From Myxococcota bacterium (GTDB lineage Bacteria; Myxococcota_C; UBA6777), in NCBI GenBank assembly GCA_023150835.1, contig JAKLKB010000010.1, forward strand, positions 1 through 64,000: a stretch of DNA of 64,000 bases. The letters are read 5' to 3'. The position numbers were made by a program, and so were the translations under genes. Under the pieces are notes generated by a model, which saw only the letters and a program-made list of their open reading frames with translations, made no database searches and was not told the origin of the DNA. Shown piece after piece: positions 9,138 to 18,268 of this stretch (its first letter is position 1; each line of letters begins with the position of its first letter).

Positions 9138-9166
9138 TTTATATGCAAGCCAAGCCCCCGCGTCAA
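9138..9166 (-). promoter_or_regulatory. Sigma-70-like promoter for the yfgM-bamB pair
   Basis: On the minus strand, TTGACG (9166-9161), a 17-nt spacer and TATAAA (9143-9138). Transcription would begin near 9131, giving a leader of about 110 nt before the GTG at 9021. Spacing and both hexamers are close to consensus. The remainder of the divergent gap 9022-9365 holds a degenerate piece of repeat family A (about 9215-9257, minus orientation) and nothing else recognised. Confidence 0.6.
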
Positions 9167-9365
9167 TGCCGAAATCATCTTTTGCCCTTTTTCCCGTGTG
9201 TTTGCGTCGAACCAACCAGTTCAAAGGCGGGGCGCAGGGTGACACTCCACAAAAGAAGCCGACCGTGCGAGTTGGATGCTGATTTCTTGCTTGTTGGTGG
9301 GAGGCTTTCTAAGATCAGCGCAACCGAAGGACCGTGTCATCGGTGACCGAAGCAAGGAGAGAGCC

Positions 9366-11363
9366 TTGGAAAAGCGTCGTTATTTGTTGACAGGTGGTGG
9401 AACAGGCGGCCACGTCTATCCAGCGATCGCTGTAGCGGATGAGTTGCGTCGTCGTGAACCCGAAGCTGGGTTTTTGTATGTGGGTGTCAAAGGCAAATCG
9501 GAAGAAAAGATCGTACCGAAGAGGGGTTATGAGATCCGCTTTGTGTCGAGCGAAGGATGGCCGGGAGCGCGTCCGAGCGTGGCGTTGTTGCGCTTTGCGT
9601 GGCGGTTAAGCGTCGGGATCTTGCAATCGATCCTGATCTTACGGCGTTATCAGCCTCATGCGATCATCGCGACGGGTGGGTATGTTTCGGCTCCGATCCT
9701 GTTGGCGTGGGTGTTGTTGCGACGATTGAAACTGACGCAGGCAAGGGCGTTTGTACACGAATCTAACTTGATGCCGGGGCGGCTCAATCTCTTGATCGGT
9801 AAGTTGGCGGATCGGACGGGGGTGAGCTTTGAAGAGAGCCGCCGTTATCTGCCTCAAGCAGAGTTTGTGGGATATCCCGTTCGCAAGGAGATGGTGGGGA
9901 TCACACAAGCAGAAGCGCGGGAGCGTTTGAAGATCCCGCTGGATGCGCGTGTTGTGTTGGCCTTTGGGGGGAGCCAAGGAGCGCGGACGATCAACCGTGC
10001 GCTAATCGACGCATTACCGCGCTTGCTCCAAGATCCGAAGGTTTGGGTCATTCATGGCGTGGGCCGTTTGGATAGCCCGTCGTATCGGGCAGAACACGAC
10101 ACCTTGTCTCGTTTTTCTGCGCTATCGCTTTCCGAAGAACAACGCAAACGTTATTCGATGCACACCTACCTCGATCCGATCGAAGAGTACTATGCTGCGG
10201 CGGATCTGGTCGTCGGTCGGGGCGGGGCGGGGACGTTGACGGAGATGGCGGTGTGTGGGCTTGCGGCGTTGATTATCCCCAAGGCCAACTTGCCGGGAGA
10301 TCATCAAGTGCGCAATGCACGAGCGCTCCAAGACGACGGTGCGGCGGATGTGGTGTATGAGCATGCCCAACGCACCGAAGAAGGCTTGATCGACGTGGTC
10401 AGTGGGGAAGATCTGGCTGTCGCGGTCGAGCGTTTGTTGCAAGATCCCGAACGGCTGGCCAAGATGCGCGAAGCGATCCGTCCGTTTGGAGATGTAAGCG
10501 CGCTCGGTCGGATCGCTGATCGCGTGCAAGAGTTGGCCGCAGGTCGGTTGCTGTCTCTTCCAGAACGCCCGATCCCGCGCAGTGATGGACCTGTGTTTGC
10601 GGAGATGAGCGGTGCGGGCTTGGTGGCGCATCTGAGCCGCAGCGGCTTAAAAGATATCCCACCACGAGAGATCGAATATCTGACGTATCGAGCCGATGGT
10701 TACTTGTCTTCAGAAGCATGGCAGATCCGCAACAACGGTGTCAAACTGGTCGGATTGCTCCAGCTTTCCGAGCATCTTGATTTGATCTTGTATATTCTTC
10801 AAGACAAGACACCCGCACCCCGATGGCAACGTTTGTTGGGGGGAGATCTTCGGCAGGTCGGCTTTATTCGGCGCAATGCCTTCCAAGTCTTGCGCCAACT
10901 CAATGTGTGGAATCTGCAAGTGCGGGAAGTGCTGTTGGCGGGTTTTCGCGATCCGTACTTTGAAGTGCGATCGAGCGCGGCCCAATCCGCGATCTTTTTC
11001 TCCGAACAGATCGGAGAAGATCCCGAGATCTTGGCAGCCTTGAAGGGACTGATGGTGGATCGCGATCTCGAAGTGGCTCGTGAAGGCATCTTGGCGATGG
11101 GTCATTTCGCCAAAGATCCTGCGATCTATCATGCTTTTCGTGCGCTTTACACACATCCCAACTGGCGTTTGCGCGAGGCTGTCGTGATCGCCTTGACGCG
11201 GCTTGTTGAGCGCGCAGTGATCGCGCCCGACGTGATCACTGCGGATCTTGATCAGTTTTTGTTGACGAGTATTGGTTTTGCGCCGCGCTTCCATCTGCGC
11301 GAGAAAATGCTTCATCTCTCCCAAACGCTACAGAAGGCCAAGCATGCTCTACCACCTCAGTGA
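9366..11363 (+). CDS. murG: MurG glycosyltransferase with C-terminal HEAT-like extension
   Basis: A 665-residue protein. Residues about 1-375 are a complete MurG: LLTGGGTGGHVYPA near the N-terminus, HESN, FGGSQGA, and the GGAGTLTEM motif of the sugar-nucleotide site. MurG adds GlcNAc to lipid I to make lipid II on the inner face of the membrane. Residues about 400-665 are extra: helical repeats of HEAT type (e.g. REVLLAGFRDPYFEVRSSA), absent from ordinary MurG (about 360 residues). The TTG at 9366 was chosen because AAGGAG lies 6 nt upstream and family homology begins right after it; the frame is open to 9276. It overlaps mraY by 20 nt. Confidence 0.9.
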   Translation: MEKRRYLLTGGGTGGHVYPAIAVADELRRREPEAGFLYVGVKGKSEEKIVPKRGYEIRFVSSEGWPGARPSVALLRFAWRLSVGILQSILILRRYQPHAIIATGGYVSAPILLAWVLLRRLKLTQARAFVHESNLMPGRLNLLIGKLADRTGVSFEESRRYLPQAEFVGYPVRKEMVGITQAEARERLKIPLDARVVLAFGGSQGARTINRALIDALPRLLQDPKVWVIHGVGRLDSPSYRAEHDTLSRFSALSLSEEQRKRYSMHTYLDPIEEYYAAADLVVGRGGAGTLTEMAVCGLAALIIPKANLPGDHQVRNARALQDDGAADVVYEHAQRTEEGLIDVVSGEDLAVAVERLLQDPERLAKMREAIRPFGDVSALGRIADRVQELAAGRLLSLPERPIPRSDGPVFAEMSGAGLVAHLSRSGLKDIPPREIEYLTYRADGYLSSEAWQIRNNGVKLVGLLQLSEHLDLILYILQDKTPAPRWQRLLGGDLRQVGFIRRNAFQVLRQLNVWNLQVREVLLAGFRDPYFEVRSSAAQSAIFFSEQIGEDPEILAALKGLMVDRDLEVAREGILAMGHFAKDPAIYHAFRALYTHPNWRLREAVVIALTRLVERAVIAPDVITADLDQFLLTSIGFAPRFHLREKMLHLSQTLQKAKHALPPQ

Positions 11364-12726
11364 ATACCTCGTCCAAGCATTTACGGAGGCGGCAGGCCCC
11401 CTGCGCCTCGTGCGCTACAACTCGTTTCGTACCATCGTTGCGATGATTACGTCTTTTTTGATCACGATCCTGATCGGGCGCATGGTGATCAACTTCCTCT
11501 ACCGCCGAAAGATCCGCGATGTGGTGCGGGATTACAGCGTAATGTCGGTGGAAAGCAAAAAAGGCACCCCCACCATGGGCGGGGTCTTGATGATCCTCGC
11601 GATCTCCCTGTCCATCGCGTTGTGGGGCAACTTTCGCAGTCCTTTTTTGTACTACCTGTTGTTTGCGATGATCTGGTTCGCAGCGGTCGGTGGGATCGAT
11701 GATTACTTGAAGATCCGCAACCAAGACAGCGACGCAGGGCTTTCGCGCAAAGCCAAATACCTCGCACAGATCGGCTACGGCGTGATCTTTGGGATCTTGT
11801 TCTTGTACAACGGAACCACACCGCTTCCACATCCCGCCAAAAGCGCCTCTTGTCGCGTCAAGTCGTGGAAAACCAAAGAGTGCGATCGTCCCTGCAAAAC
11901 CAACGCAGAGTGCAAACAAAATACTTGTGGGATCAACGGTGCGATGTGCTTGGAAGGGCGTTGCTCGCCGCCGCCCGTGTGTTCGGGTGAACCCGACGCG
12001 ACGTCTTGTCGCAGCGATGATGCTTGTGTGGCGGCCTGTGGGGTGGGGGCCTATTGTCCGAAGAATTGGGAGTATCCCGTCCCGGGAAACAAAGTGATCG
12101 CCTTTCGTCCTTCCCAGCTTTACGTTCCGTTTTACAAGTACCCTGTGATGGATCTTTCTTGGCTCTACATCTTTGTGATCATCTTTATGATCGTCTATGC
12201 AGCCAACGCCGTCAATTTTGCCGATGGATTGGATGGTTTGGCGACTGGACCCACGATCTTTTCGTTTTTGGTGTTCGGGATCTATGCCTATTTTCTGGGG
12301 AACCTGTTGATTGCACGCTATCTTTGGTATCCCTTTTTGCCGGGTGCAGGTGAGGCCGCGGTGTTTTGTGGGGCGGTCGTGGGGGCGTTGGTGGGATTTT
12401 TGTGGTTCAACACCTACCCTGCGGAGATCTTCATGGGAGACACAGGCTCGATCACCTTGGGCGGTATCTTGGGGACGGTGATGGTGTTGTTAAAACAAGA
12501 GTTCTTGTTTTTTCTGTTGGGTGGTGTTTTCTTGGCCGAGTTGGTTTCGGTGGCGATCCAAGATTGGTTGGGGATACAAGTGTTGGGTCGTCGGATCTTT
12601 TACCGTGCGCCGATCCATCACACGTTCCAACATCGCGGACTCTCCGAACCCAAGATCGTGGTGCGTTTTTGGATCGTCTCGGGGATGTTGGCGTTGTTGG
12701 CACTCGCGGCTCTAAAACTCCGCTAA
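11344..12726 (+). CDS. mraY: MraY phospho-MurNAc-pentapeptide transferase with Cys-rich periplasmic insert
   Basis: A 460-residue polytopic membrane enzyme that makes lipid I from UDP-MurNAc-pentapeptide and undecaprenyl phosphate. Hallmarks: KKGTPTMGG, the DDYLK aspartates, NFADGLDGLA, FMGDTGS and PIHHTFQHRG. Usual MraY is about 360 residues; the surplus is a block at about residues 162-252 with 12 cysteines, placed where the periplasmic loop between helices 4 and 5 lies, just before the conserved LYVPF segment. The spacing of C-x-x-x-C and N-A-E-C motifs resembles the Cys-rich modules of this lineage's lipoproteins. The start overlaps the end of murG, implying coupled translation. Confidence 0.93.
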   Translation: MLYHLSEYLVQAFTEAAGPLRLVRYNSFRTIVAMITSFLITILIGRMVINFLYRRKIRDVVRDYSVMSVESKKGTPTMGGVLMILAISLSIALWGNFRSPFLYYLLFAMIWFAAVGGIDDYLKIRNQDSDAGLSRKAKYLAQIGYGVIFGILFLYNGTTPLPHPAKSASCRVKSWKTKECDRPCKTNAECKQNTCGINGAMCLEGRCSPPPVCSGEPDATSCRSDDACVAACGVGAYCPKNWEYPVPGNKVIAFRPSQLYVPFYKYPVMDLSWLYIFVIIFMIVYAANAVNFADGLDGLATGPTIFSFLVFGIYAYFLGNLLIARYLWYPFLPGAGEAAVFCGAVVGALVGFLWFNTYPAEIFMGDTGSITLGGILGTVMVLLKQEFLFFLLGGVFLAELVSVAIQDWLGIQVLGRRIFYRAPIHHTFQHRGLSEPKIVVRFWIVSGMLALLALAALKLR

Positions 12727-12907
12727 CTCGGCCAAAAGCAGCGGCATCCTACGAAGCGTCTTGCTTTTCTTTCTGGTTTCGCCACATAACGCGGGCAGCG
12801 CTCCGTTTGGTTCTGCTCTTTTGGTTTCAGCTTGGAGTGCCTGTTGGGTTGGTGTGGTCTCTTGCTCGTCGACACTCGACTTCGCCGCACGATACGAAAG
12901 GAACGCG

Positions 12908-13795
12908 ATGCGTTTGCAACCTCCGCAAGTTTATATGGGTGGTCTTGGCATCTTGGTGGGTGGTACTGCCTTTGTGATGGTTGCGTTGCCACGCCTCGCA
13001 CAACTTTGGCAATCGTGGGCTCCCGCAACCTGTATGCCGCACGACTGCTTTTGTGAAGCCCTTCGCTTCGGGCAGATCATGCAGCCTGCCAATACATGGT
13101 CGAGTTTTGGATTTGTTTTTGTGGGGATGTGGATCTTTCACCGTCTTGATATCGAAGCCCAGCTACAATACCATCGTATCAAAAACACCTATCTTCGGGA
13201 GGATGTGGGGGATTGGGGACAATGGTCCTTGCCTCTAGGTAGTCCTCGTGTTGTGCAAAAAACCTTGCTCTCCTCCTCGTGGTTCGGGTTGATCTTGGGC
13301 CTCGCGGTGGGATGGGTGGGCTGGTTTAGTGCGGTGTATCACGCCACCATGCGTTTTGTCGGGCAATGGCTGGATATCGCGGCGATGTATCTGCTCGTGA
13401 CGTTTGTCTTGCTTTATGCCCTTGCGCGGGGGGGATGGCTGACGGGCAAAGGCTTTGCGATGGCCTATTTTTCGCTCAACGCAGGACTCGGCATCCTCCA
13501 AGCGCAATTCCCTCATGCTCGGCGTTCGATCTTTGGTCTACTGATCGTCTCTGCCTTGCTCGCCGAGATCTGGCAACGCCGCCAAAGCGTCTCTCGCATC
13601 GATCATTCGTGGATGATCGCTGCTTTGCTTTGCTTGCTCACAGCCTTTGGTGTGTGGTACGTCGATCTCCATAAGCTGCATTGTTCTCCATACTCTATCG
13701 TTCAGGGCCACGCGATCTGGCACTTGCTTTGTGCCGCCGCTGCCGCCTGCCTCGCTCGTTATTATCTCTCCGAAGATCACCCCCCTCATTCCTGA
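12908..13795 (+). CDS. Ceramidase-like (CREST superfamily) membrane hydrolase
   Basis: A 295-residue protein with about seven predicted membrane helices. It carries the alkaline ceramidase/CREST signature: CFCEAL near residue 43, QPANTWSSFGFV, YHATM in the middle, and GHAIWHLL near the C-terminus, which supply the zinc histidines, aspartate and serine of the family. Eukaryotic members hydrolyse ceramides; the bacterial substrate is not known, but sphingolipids do occur in Myxococcota. The ATG at 12908 has AAGGA 7 nt upstream. Convergent with the CAP gene, with a 9-nt gap. Confidence 0.8.
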   Translation: MRLQPPQVYMGGLGILVGGTAFVMVALPRLAQLWQSWAPATCMPHDCFCEALRFGQIMQPANTWSSFGFVFVGMWIFHRLDIEAQLQYHRIKNTYLREDVGDWGQWSLPLGSPRVVQKTLLSSSWFGLILGLAVGWVGWFSAVYHATMRFVGQWLDIAAMYLLVTFVLLYALARGGWLTGKGFAMAYFSLNAGLGILQAQFPHARRSIFGLLIVSALLAEIWQRRQSVSRIDHSWMIAALLCLLTAFGVWYVDLHKLHCSPYSIVQGHAIWHLLCAAAAACLARYYLSEDHPPHS

Positions 13796-13804
13796 TCTGT
13801 TCCT

Positions 13805-14614
13805 TCAAAAATCGTAAACGATGCGGGTGCGGGTGGTTTTTTTGCGTTGAGAGCGGGTGCTGTAGGGAGTTTGTGTGTGGGTGTGGATGATGATCTTGGT
13901 TTGGATCTTTCGGGAGCCGGGGCGCGGGCCGGGGGAGACGGTGGTGATGCGTGTGGTGGTGGTGGTGAGGGTGGTGGGTACACCGTTTTGGGTTGTGCGT
14001 GTGATCTGGCGGGTGGTACGGCGTTGTTGGGTGCCGACTCGAAGCAGGAGCAAGGCTCTGTCTTCGTCGACAGAGAGTGCGCTTGGGGGGATTTTTGTTC
14101 CGAAATGACGGGTTGGTGGGCTTTTTTGGAGTTGCATAAAGATCTGCGTCCAGAGGTGGCGTCCTCGGCAGGGGATGTAGCCTGTGCCGAGATGGGTCAT
14201 GGAGGGGGTGAGGATATTTTGGCGATGGCCGGGGCTGTTCATCCACGAGTTCATCGCGTCGGTAGCGCTTGGGGAACCTGCGAAGATATTTTCGGCGCTT
14301 CCGAAGGATTCGAGACCTTGTTGAGCGATCCGTAGACTGATGCGGGCCATGCGAGGGGAAAATTTGTCTTGGCCTGCGGGGTCGTCATGAGAGAAAAAGC
14401 GGTGTCTGCACATCTTCTGGCTCCACTGCCGGGCATAACGCAGCAATATCGGGTGGCAGCGCAGGAGGGGGAGTTTGAAGCGTTTGCGGATCGTGTTGAC
14501 TTGTGCGAGGACATCGGCCTCTCCAGCGCGCATGACGCAAGGCGCAGCAGCGGCGGAAGTGGCGAGGGTGGAAAGGCATGACAGGAAAAACGTGAAAAAA
14601 AGAAGACGGTGCAT
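13805..14614 (-). CDS. Secreted CAP/SCP-domain protein
   Basis: A 269-residue secreted protein. A signal peptide is cleaved around ATSAAAA (residue about 23), followed by a CAP domain (about 35-165) with paired histidines (RHRFFSHDD), SAENIFAG, and the SPGHRQNIL signature. Four or more cysteines suggest disulfides. The last 100 residues are Thr/Arg-rich, of low complexity and probably disordered. CAP proteins are exported and bind lipids or act on other cells; the specific role is unknown. GGAA lies before the ATG. Confidence 0.8.
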   Translation of the reverse strand: MHRLLFFTFFLSCLSTLATSAAAAPCVMRAGEADVLAQVNTIRKRFKLPLLRCHPILLRYARQWSQKMCRHRFFSHDDPAGQDKFSPRMARISLRIAQQGLESFGSAENIFAGSPSATDAMNSWMNSPGHRQNILTPSMTHLGTGYIPCRGRHLWTQIFMQLQKSPPTRHFGTKIPPSALSVDEDRALLLLRVGTQQRRTTRQITRTTQNGVPTTLTTTTTRITTVSPGPRPGSRKIQTKIIIHTHTQTPYSTRSQRKKTTRTRIVYDF

Positions 14615-15242
14615 GCTGGATTCCTTTTCGGGTGATCGCCATCTCGGTTTTTCTGTGGGGTGTCATCCCATACGCGCCTTGTTAAGGCGGAAACACCGGA
14701 GAGTCAAGGAGGATCGCTCTTTCTTTTTGTCGGCCCCCCTTATTCCCCCCCGGTCAACGCTTACAGGGGTACAAAACGCGGGCATCATGCAGAGGATGCC
14801 GCAAAGAAGAGTCCACGGACAACGACCCACGGGAGTTGCGCTCTTCGCAAAGCACGGAAAGCACGGAAATGGCTGAAAGTATCGCGACGAGGTTTCTCTG
14901 TTCGCTCGGACTTTCTGCTGTCCTCCCCCTCGCGGCAGCAGCGAGGCATTGCGAGCGTCGCAGGGAGAGGGGAGGCCCTAAGGGCTAACACTCGGATACC
15001 TCGTCTGTAAAGCCCATAAGGGCGGGGGGTTTCTGGCACGGGCAGTTGTCGTCTCACCCCACAAGCATCGGGTGAAGAAAACAGACGGAAAGGTCATACC
15101 GACACGAAAAAGTCCGATGTTTAGGCGCGGGCGGTTCGCGAACCGCCCCTACAACGTGTTGATTCTTCACGCTTTGCCTTTTCCACTGCGTCATACCAAA
15201 TCCACATATCGCCTGCTCGTACAAAGCGATGAACATCCCCTC
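14615..15242. other. Gene-free stretch
   Basis: No convincing gene. Short ORFs here lack ribosome-binding sites and protein-like composition. There is a GC-rich palindrome around 15127-15152 (GGGCGGTTCGCGAACCGCCC) and a nearby CATACCAAATCC that resembles an end of the MITE family described at 15243, so this may be the remains of another element. A palindromic stretch around 14925-14970 is purine/pyrimidine-biased. Confidence 0.5.
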
Positions 15243-15439
15243 ATACGAAATCCGCCTGTAGTGTGATCGTAAAAATGTAGGGGCAGCCCCCTGTGGCTGC
15301 CCAAGAATCGGGCGGTTTGCGAACCGCCCCTACGTCTTATCGTAAAAATGTAGGGGCAGCCCCCTGTGGCTGCCCAAGAATCGGGCGGTTTGCGAACCGT
15401 CCCTACGTCTTATGATCACACCATGAGCAGATTTCGTAT
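15243..15439. mobile_element. MITE-like element, copy 1 (with internal 73-bp duplication)
   Basis: Bounded by imperfect terminal inverted repeats of about 40 bp that begin ATACGAAATC and contain GTGTGATC followed by GTAGGG. Inside are two palindromes, GGGGCAGCC/GGCTGCCC and GGGCGGTTTGCGAACCGCCC. A 73-bp unit is present twice in tandem (15266-15338 and 15339-15411) with one substitution near its end; without the extra unit the element would be 124 bp, like copy 4 (122 bp). It has no coding capacity. Confidence 0.7.
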
Positions 15440-15489
15440 AAGTCCTATCAGAGAAAAAGTCTTTTAGTCGATCAACGCTCGGCTCGTCT

Positions 15490-15741
15490 GAGCAGAAAGG
15501 CGATGAGCAGGATCGATGATCGGGGTGGGGCGAGCAGAAAGGCGATGAGCAGGATCGATGATCGGGGTGGGGCGAGCAGAAAGGCGATGTGCAGGATCGA
15601 TGATCGGGGTGGGGCGAGCAGAAAGGCGATGAGCAGGATCGATGATCGAGGTGGGGCGAGCAGAAAGGCGATGAGCAGGATCGATGATCGAGGTGGGGCG
15701 AGCAGAAAGGCGATGTGCAGGATCGATGATCGAGGTGGGGC
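15490..15741. repeat. Six tandem 42-bp repeats
   Basis: Six exact-length 42-bp units begin at 15490, 15532, 15574, 15616, 15658 and 15700, with a truncated seventh from 15742. Units differ at only two positions (GAGC or GTGC; CGGGG or CGAGG), and the pattern shows that a trimer of 126 bp was itself duplicated. Because 42 is a multiple of three, frames are open on both strands, but no start signal or homology supports a protein. There are no spacers, so it is not a CRISPR. Confidence 0.9.
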
Positions 15742-15749
15742 GAGCAGGA

Positions 15750-15895
15750 TAGGAGTGACGCGGTTGCCAAAAAAAGCCGTGTTCGCAAAACCTCAAGCGA
15801 GAGGGTTGCTGATTTGAAAAACAGGGATCGTTTCGCCCGTACAGGGTCAAGGGAGCGGTGCTCCCTTGTGGGGTGTGGGGCAACGCCCCACAAAA
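15750..15895 (-). repeat. Dispersed repeat family A, copy 2
   Basis: Minus-orientation copy of the family A repeat, adjoining the 42-bp tandem array. It runs from AGGAGTGACGCGGTTGCC through the TCAAGCGAGAGG and GGGTCAAGGGAGC blocks to the terminal TGTGGGGCAACGCCCCACA hairpin. The gene-free gap continues to 15934. Confidence 0.75.
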
Positions 15896-15934
15896 GCGAC
15901 GAAACGAGCGATGAAGACGAAAAGAGGGGTTGTT

Positions 15935-18268
15935 TTATTTTTTGAGGAGGGAAGAAAAAGGATTGTTGGAGAACTTGCCGCTTTGGAAGTTTTTGGGATC
16001 GTTGGATCGTTGATCGGGGCGGGAGTTGCGGTCGTTTCGTTGTTTGGGTCGGTGTTGTTGTGGGTGTTTGTTGTCGGGGAGTTCGTCGGAGACGCTTTTG
16101 GCGCGGGGTGCGGAGTCGCCGGAGCGTGCGGAGAGGGCGATGCGTCGGCGAGGGATATCAACTTCGAGGACACGGACGGCGAGTTTTTGTCCGACTTGGA
16201 CGACATCATTGGGGTCTTTGACGAAGTGGTCGGAGAGTTCGGAGATATGGATCAGGCCGTCTTGGTGGACGCCGATGTCAACGAAGGCACCGAAGGCGGT
16301 GACGTTGGTGACGATGCCTTCGAGTTGCATGTTGGGGGTGAGGTCTTGGATATCGTTGACATCATCGCGGAAGTGTGGGGCTTCGAAGGTGGTGCGCGGG
16401 TCGCGACCGGGTTTTTTGAGTTCGTCGATGATATCGCGGAGGGTGGGTTCGCCGATATCGTCGCGGAGATAGCGTTTGATCTCGATTTTTTGGATGAGTG
16501 CGGTGTTGCCGATGAGAGTACGGACATCGACGCCAAGATCAGCGGCCATTTGTTCAACGAGGGGGTATCGTTCGGGGTGAACAGCGGAAGCATCGAGGGG
16601 ATGTTTGCTGCCACGAACGCGAAGGAAGCCAGCGGCTTGTTCAAAGGTTTTTGCGCCAAGGCCGGAGACTTTGAGGAGTGCCTTGCGCTCGGCAAAAGGG
16701 CCGTTTTGTTCGCGGTGTTTGACGATTTTTTTGGAGAGGGAGGGTCCGATGCCTGCGACATAAGCGAGCAGAGGGGCGCTGGCGGTATTGACTTCGACGC
16801 CGACTTGGTTGACGCAGCTTTCGACGACTTCATCGAGCTTTTTTTGGAGGAGGGGTTGGTAGACGTCGTGTTGGTATTGACCGACGCCGATGGACTTGGG
16901 ATCGACTTTGACGAGTTCTGCGAGGGGATCTTGGAGTCGTCGAGCGATGGAGATCGCGCCGCGAACGGTGAGATCGAGGTCAGGGAATTCTTCGCGTGCG
17001 ATATCGGAGGCGCTGTAGACGCTGGCTCCGGCTTCGTTGATCTGGACGAGGATGATATCGCGTAGTCCTTGGGCTTTGAGGAGTTTTTTGAGGAAGGCTT
17101 CGGTTTCGCGTCCACCCGTCCCGTTGCCGACGGCGATGGCATAGGGCGGATACTTGGTGAGGAAGGAAAGGAAGTCTCGGGCAGCGCGAGTTTCGTCGCC
17201 AGTAGCGAGATAAAATGTGGTGTTGTCGAGGAATTTGCCGGTTTGATCGACGGCAACGCATTTACAGCCTGTGCGTTGACCGGGGTCGATGCCGATGACG
17301 TTTTTTTCGCCGAGGGGAGAGGCGAGCAAGAGGTTGCGGAGGTTGTTGGCAAAGATATCGACGGCGTCGCGATCGGAGCGCATCTTGAGTTCGACGCGGA
17401 CGTCGGTTTCGACGCTTGGGGCGAGTAGGCGCTTGTAGGCGTCTTTGATGGCGAGGGCGAGTTGTTCGGCGAAGGGGGAGGAGGGGTTGTATTGGGCCTT
17501 GTATTGGAGATCGTGGAGCAGGGTTTCGGTGTCGAGTTCGAGGGAGGCGCGGAGAGCGCCTTCTTTTTCGCCGCGTTGGATGGCGAGGAAGCGGTGGGAG
17601 GGGATGGTTTTGAGGGGTTCTTTGAAGTCGTAGTATTGTTGGAACTTGCTGGTTTGTTCTTTGAATTCGGCGGTGGCTTCGGTGGCGAGGATGCCGTCGT
17701 TGAGGAAGCGTTCGCGGACAAGGGCGCGGATATCGGCGTCTTCGGAGAGGTTTTCGGCGACGATATCGCGAGCGCCGAGCAGGGCTTTGTCGGTGGAGGG
17801 GACCTCTTTGGCGGGATCGACAAAGGCGGCGGCTTCGGCTTCGGGGTCGCCTTGGTTGGGTTGTGCGAGGATGCGTTCGGCGAGGGGGGCGAGTCCGCGT
17901 TCGCGGGCGATGATCGCACGGGTGCGGCGTTTGGGTTTGAAGGGGAGGTAGAGATCTTCGAGTTCAGCTTTGTTGTGGACAGCGAGCAAACGGGCGCGGA
18001 GTTCGTCGGTGAGTTTGCCTTGTTCGGAGATGGAGGAGAGGATGGTTTGTCGGCGCTGTTCGAGTTCGACGAGATAGGCGTGGCGTTCTTGGATGGTGCG
18101 GATCTGGACTTCATCGAGGGATTGGGTGACTTCTTTGCGGTAGCGTGCGATGAAAGGGACGGTGTTTCCGTCTTCAAGGAGGCGGAGGGTGGCGAGGATG
18201 CTTGGGGCGGGGAGTTGAGTTTCGGCGACAAGAAGAGGAACGGGATCAAAAGCGTTGCGCTCAGTCAT
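15935..18268 (-). CDS. tex: Tex-family RNA-binding transcription accessory protein
   Basis: A 777-residue cytoplasmic protein matching Tex/YhgF over its length: an N-terminal helical domain with FIARYRKEVT, the YqgF-like fold around GIDPGQRTG (about 340), helix-hairpin-helix modules (VAGIGPSLSKKIVKHREQNG and VSGLGAKTFEQAAGFLRV) and a C-terminal S1 RNA-binding domain (about 645-715, GIVTNVTAFGAFVDIGVHQD). The last 50 residues are a basic, Asn/Arg-rich tail. Tex binds nucleic acid and affects transcription; it is a single-copy housekeeping gene. It is a stand-alone leftward gene. Confidence 0.95.
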   Translation of the reverse strand: MTERNAFDPVPLLVAETQLPAPSILATLRLLEDGNTVPFIARYRKEVTQSLDEVQIRTIQERHAYLVELEQRRQTILSSISEQGKLTDELRARLLAVHNKAELEDLYLPFKPKRRTRAIIARERGLAPLAERILAQPNQGDPEAEAAAFVDPAKEVPSTDKALLGARDIVAENLSEDADIRALVRERFLNDGILATEATAEFKEQTSKFQQYYDFKEPLKTIPSHRFLAIQRGEKEGALRASLELDTETLLHDLQYKAQYNPSSPFAEQLALAIKDAYKRLLAPSVETDVRVELKMRSDRDAVDIFANNLRNLLLASPLGEKNVIGIDPGQRTGCKCVAVDQTGKFLDNTTFYLATGDETRAARDFLSFLTKYPPYAIAVGNGTGGRETEAFLKKLLKAQGLRDIILVQINEAGASVYSASDIAREEFPDLDLTVRGAISIARRLQDPLAELVKVDPKSIGVGQYQHDVYQPLLQKKLDEVVESCVNQVGVEVNTASAPLLAYVAGIGPSLSKKIVKHREQNGPFAERKALLKVSGLGAKTFEQAAGFLRVRGSKHPLDASAVHPERYPLVEQMAADLGVDVRTLIGNTALIQKIEIKRYLRDDIGEPTLRDIIDELKKPGRDPRTTFEAPHFRDDVNDIQDLTPNMQLEGIVTNVTAFGAFVDIGVHQDGLIHISELSDHFVKDPNDVVQVGQKLAVRVLEVDIPRRRIALSARSGDSAPRAKSVSDELPDNKHPQQHRPKQRNDRNSRPDQRSNDPKNFQSGKFSNNPFSSLLKK

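Noticed and set aside
9276-9365. N-terminal extension of MurG from the ATG at 9276
   Set aside because: No ribosome-binding site there; family homology begins after the TTG at 9366, which has a good AAGGAG.
15105-15420. GC-rich palindromes as rho-independent terminators
   Set aside because: They recur inside MITE copies in both orientations and lack U-tracts, so they are element structure rather than terminators.
15503-15817. Possible CRISPR array or repeat protein at the 42-bp repeats
   Set aside because: Units are contiguous with no spacers, no cas genes are near, and neither strand has a ribosome-binding site or signal peptide.
15866-17065. Long plus-strand ORF (399 codons) opposite tex
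   Set aside because: It is the mirror of tex; composition is acidic with hydrophobic repeats typical of antisense frames, and tex has full domain support.
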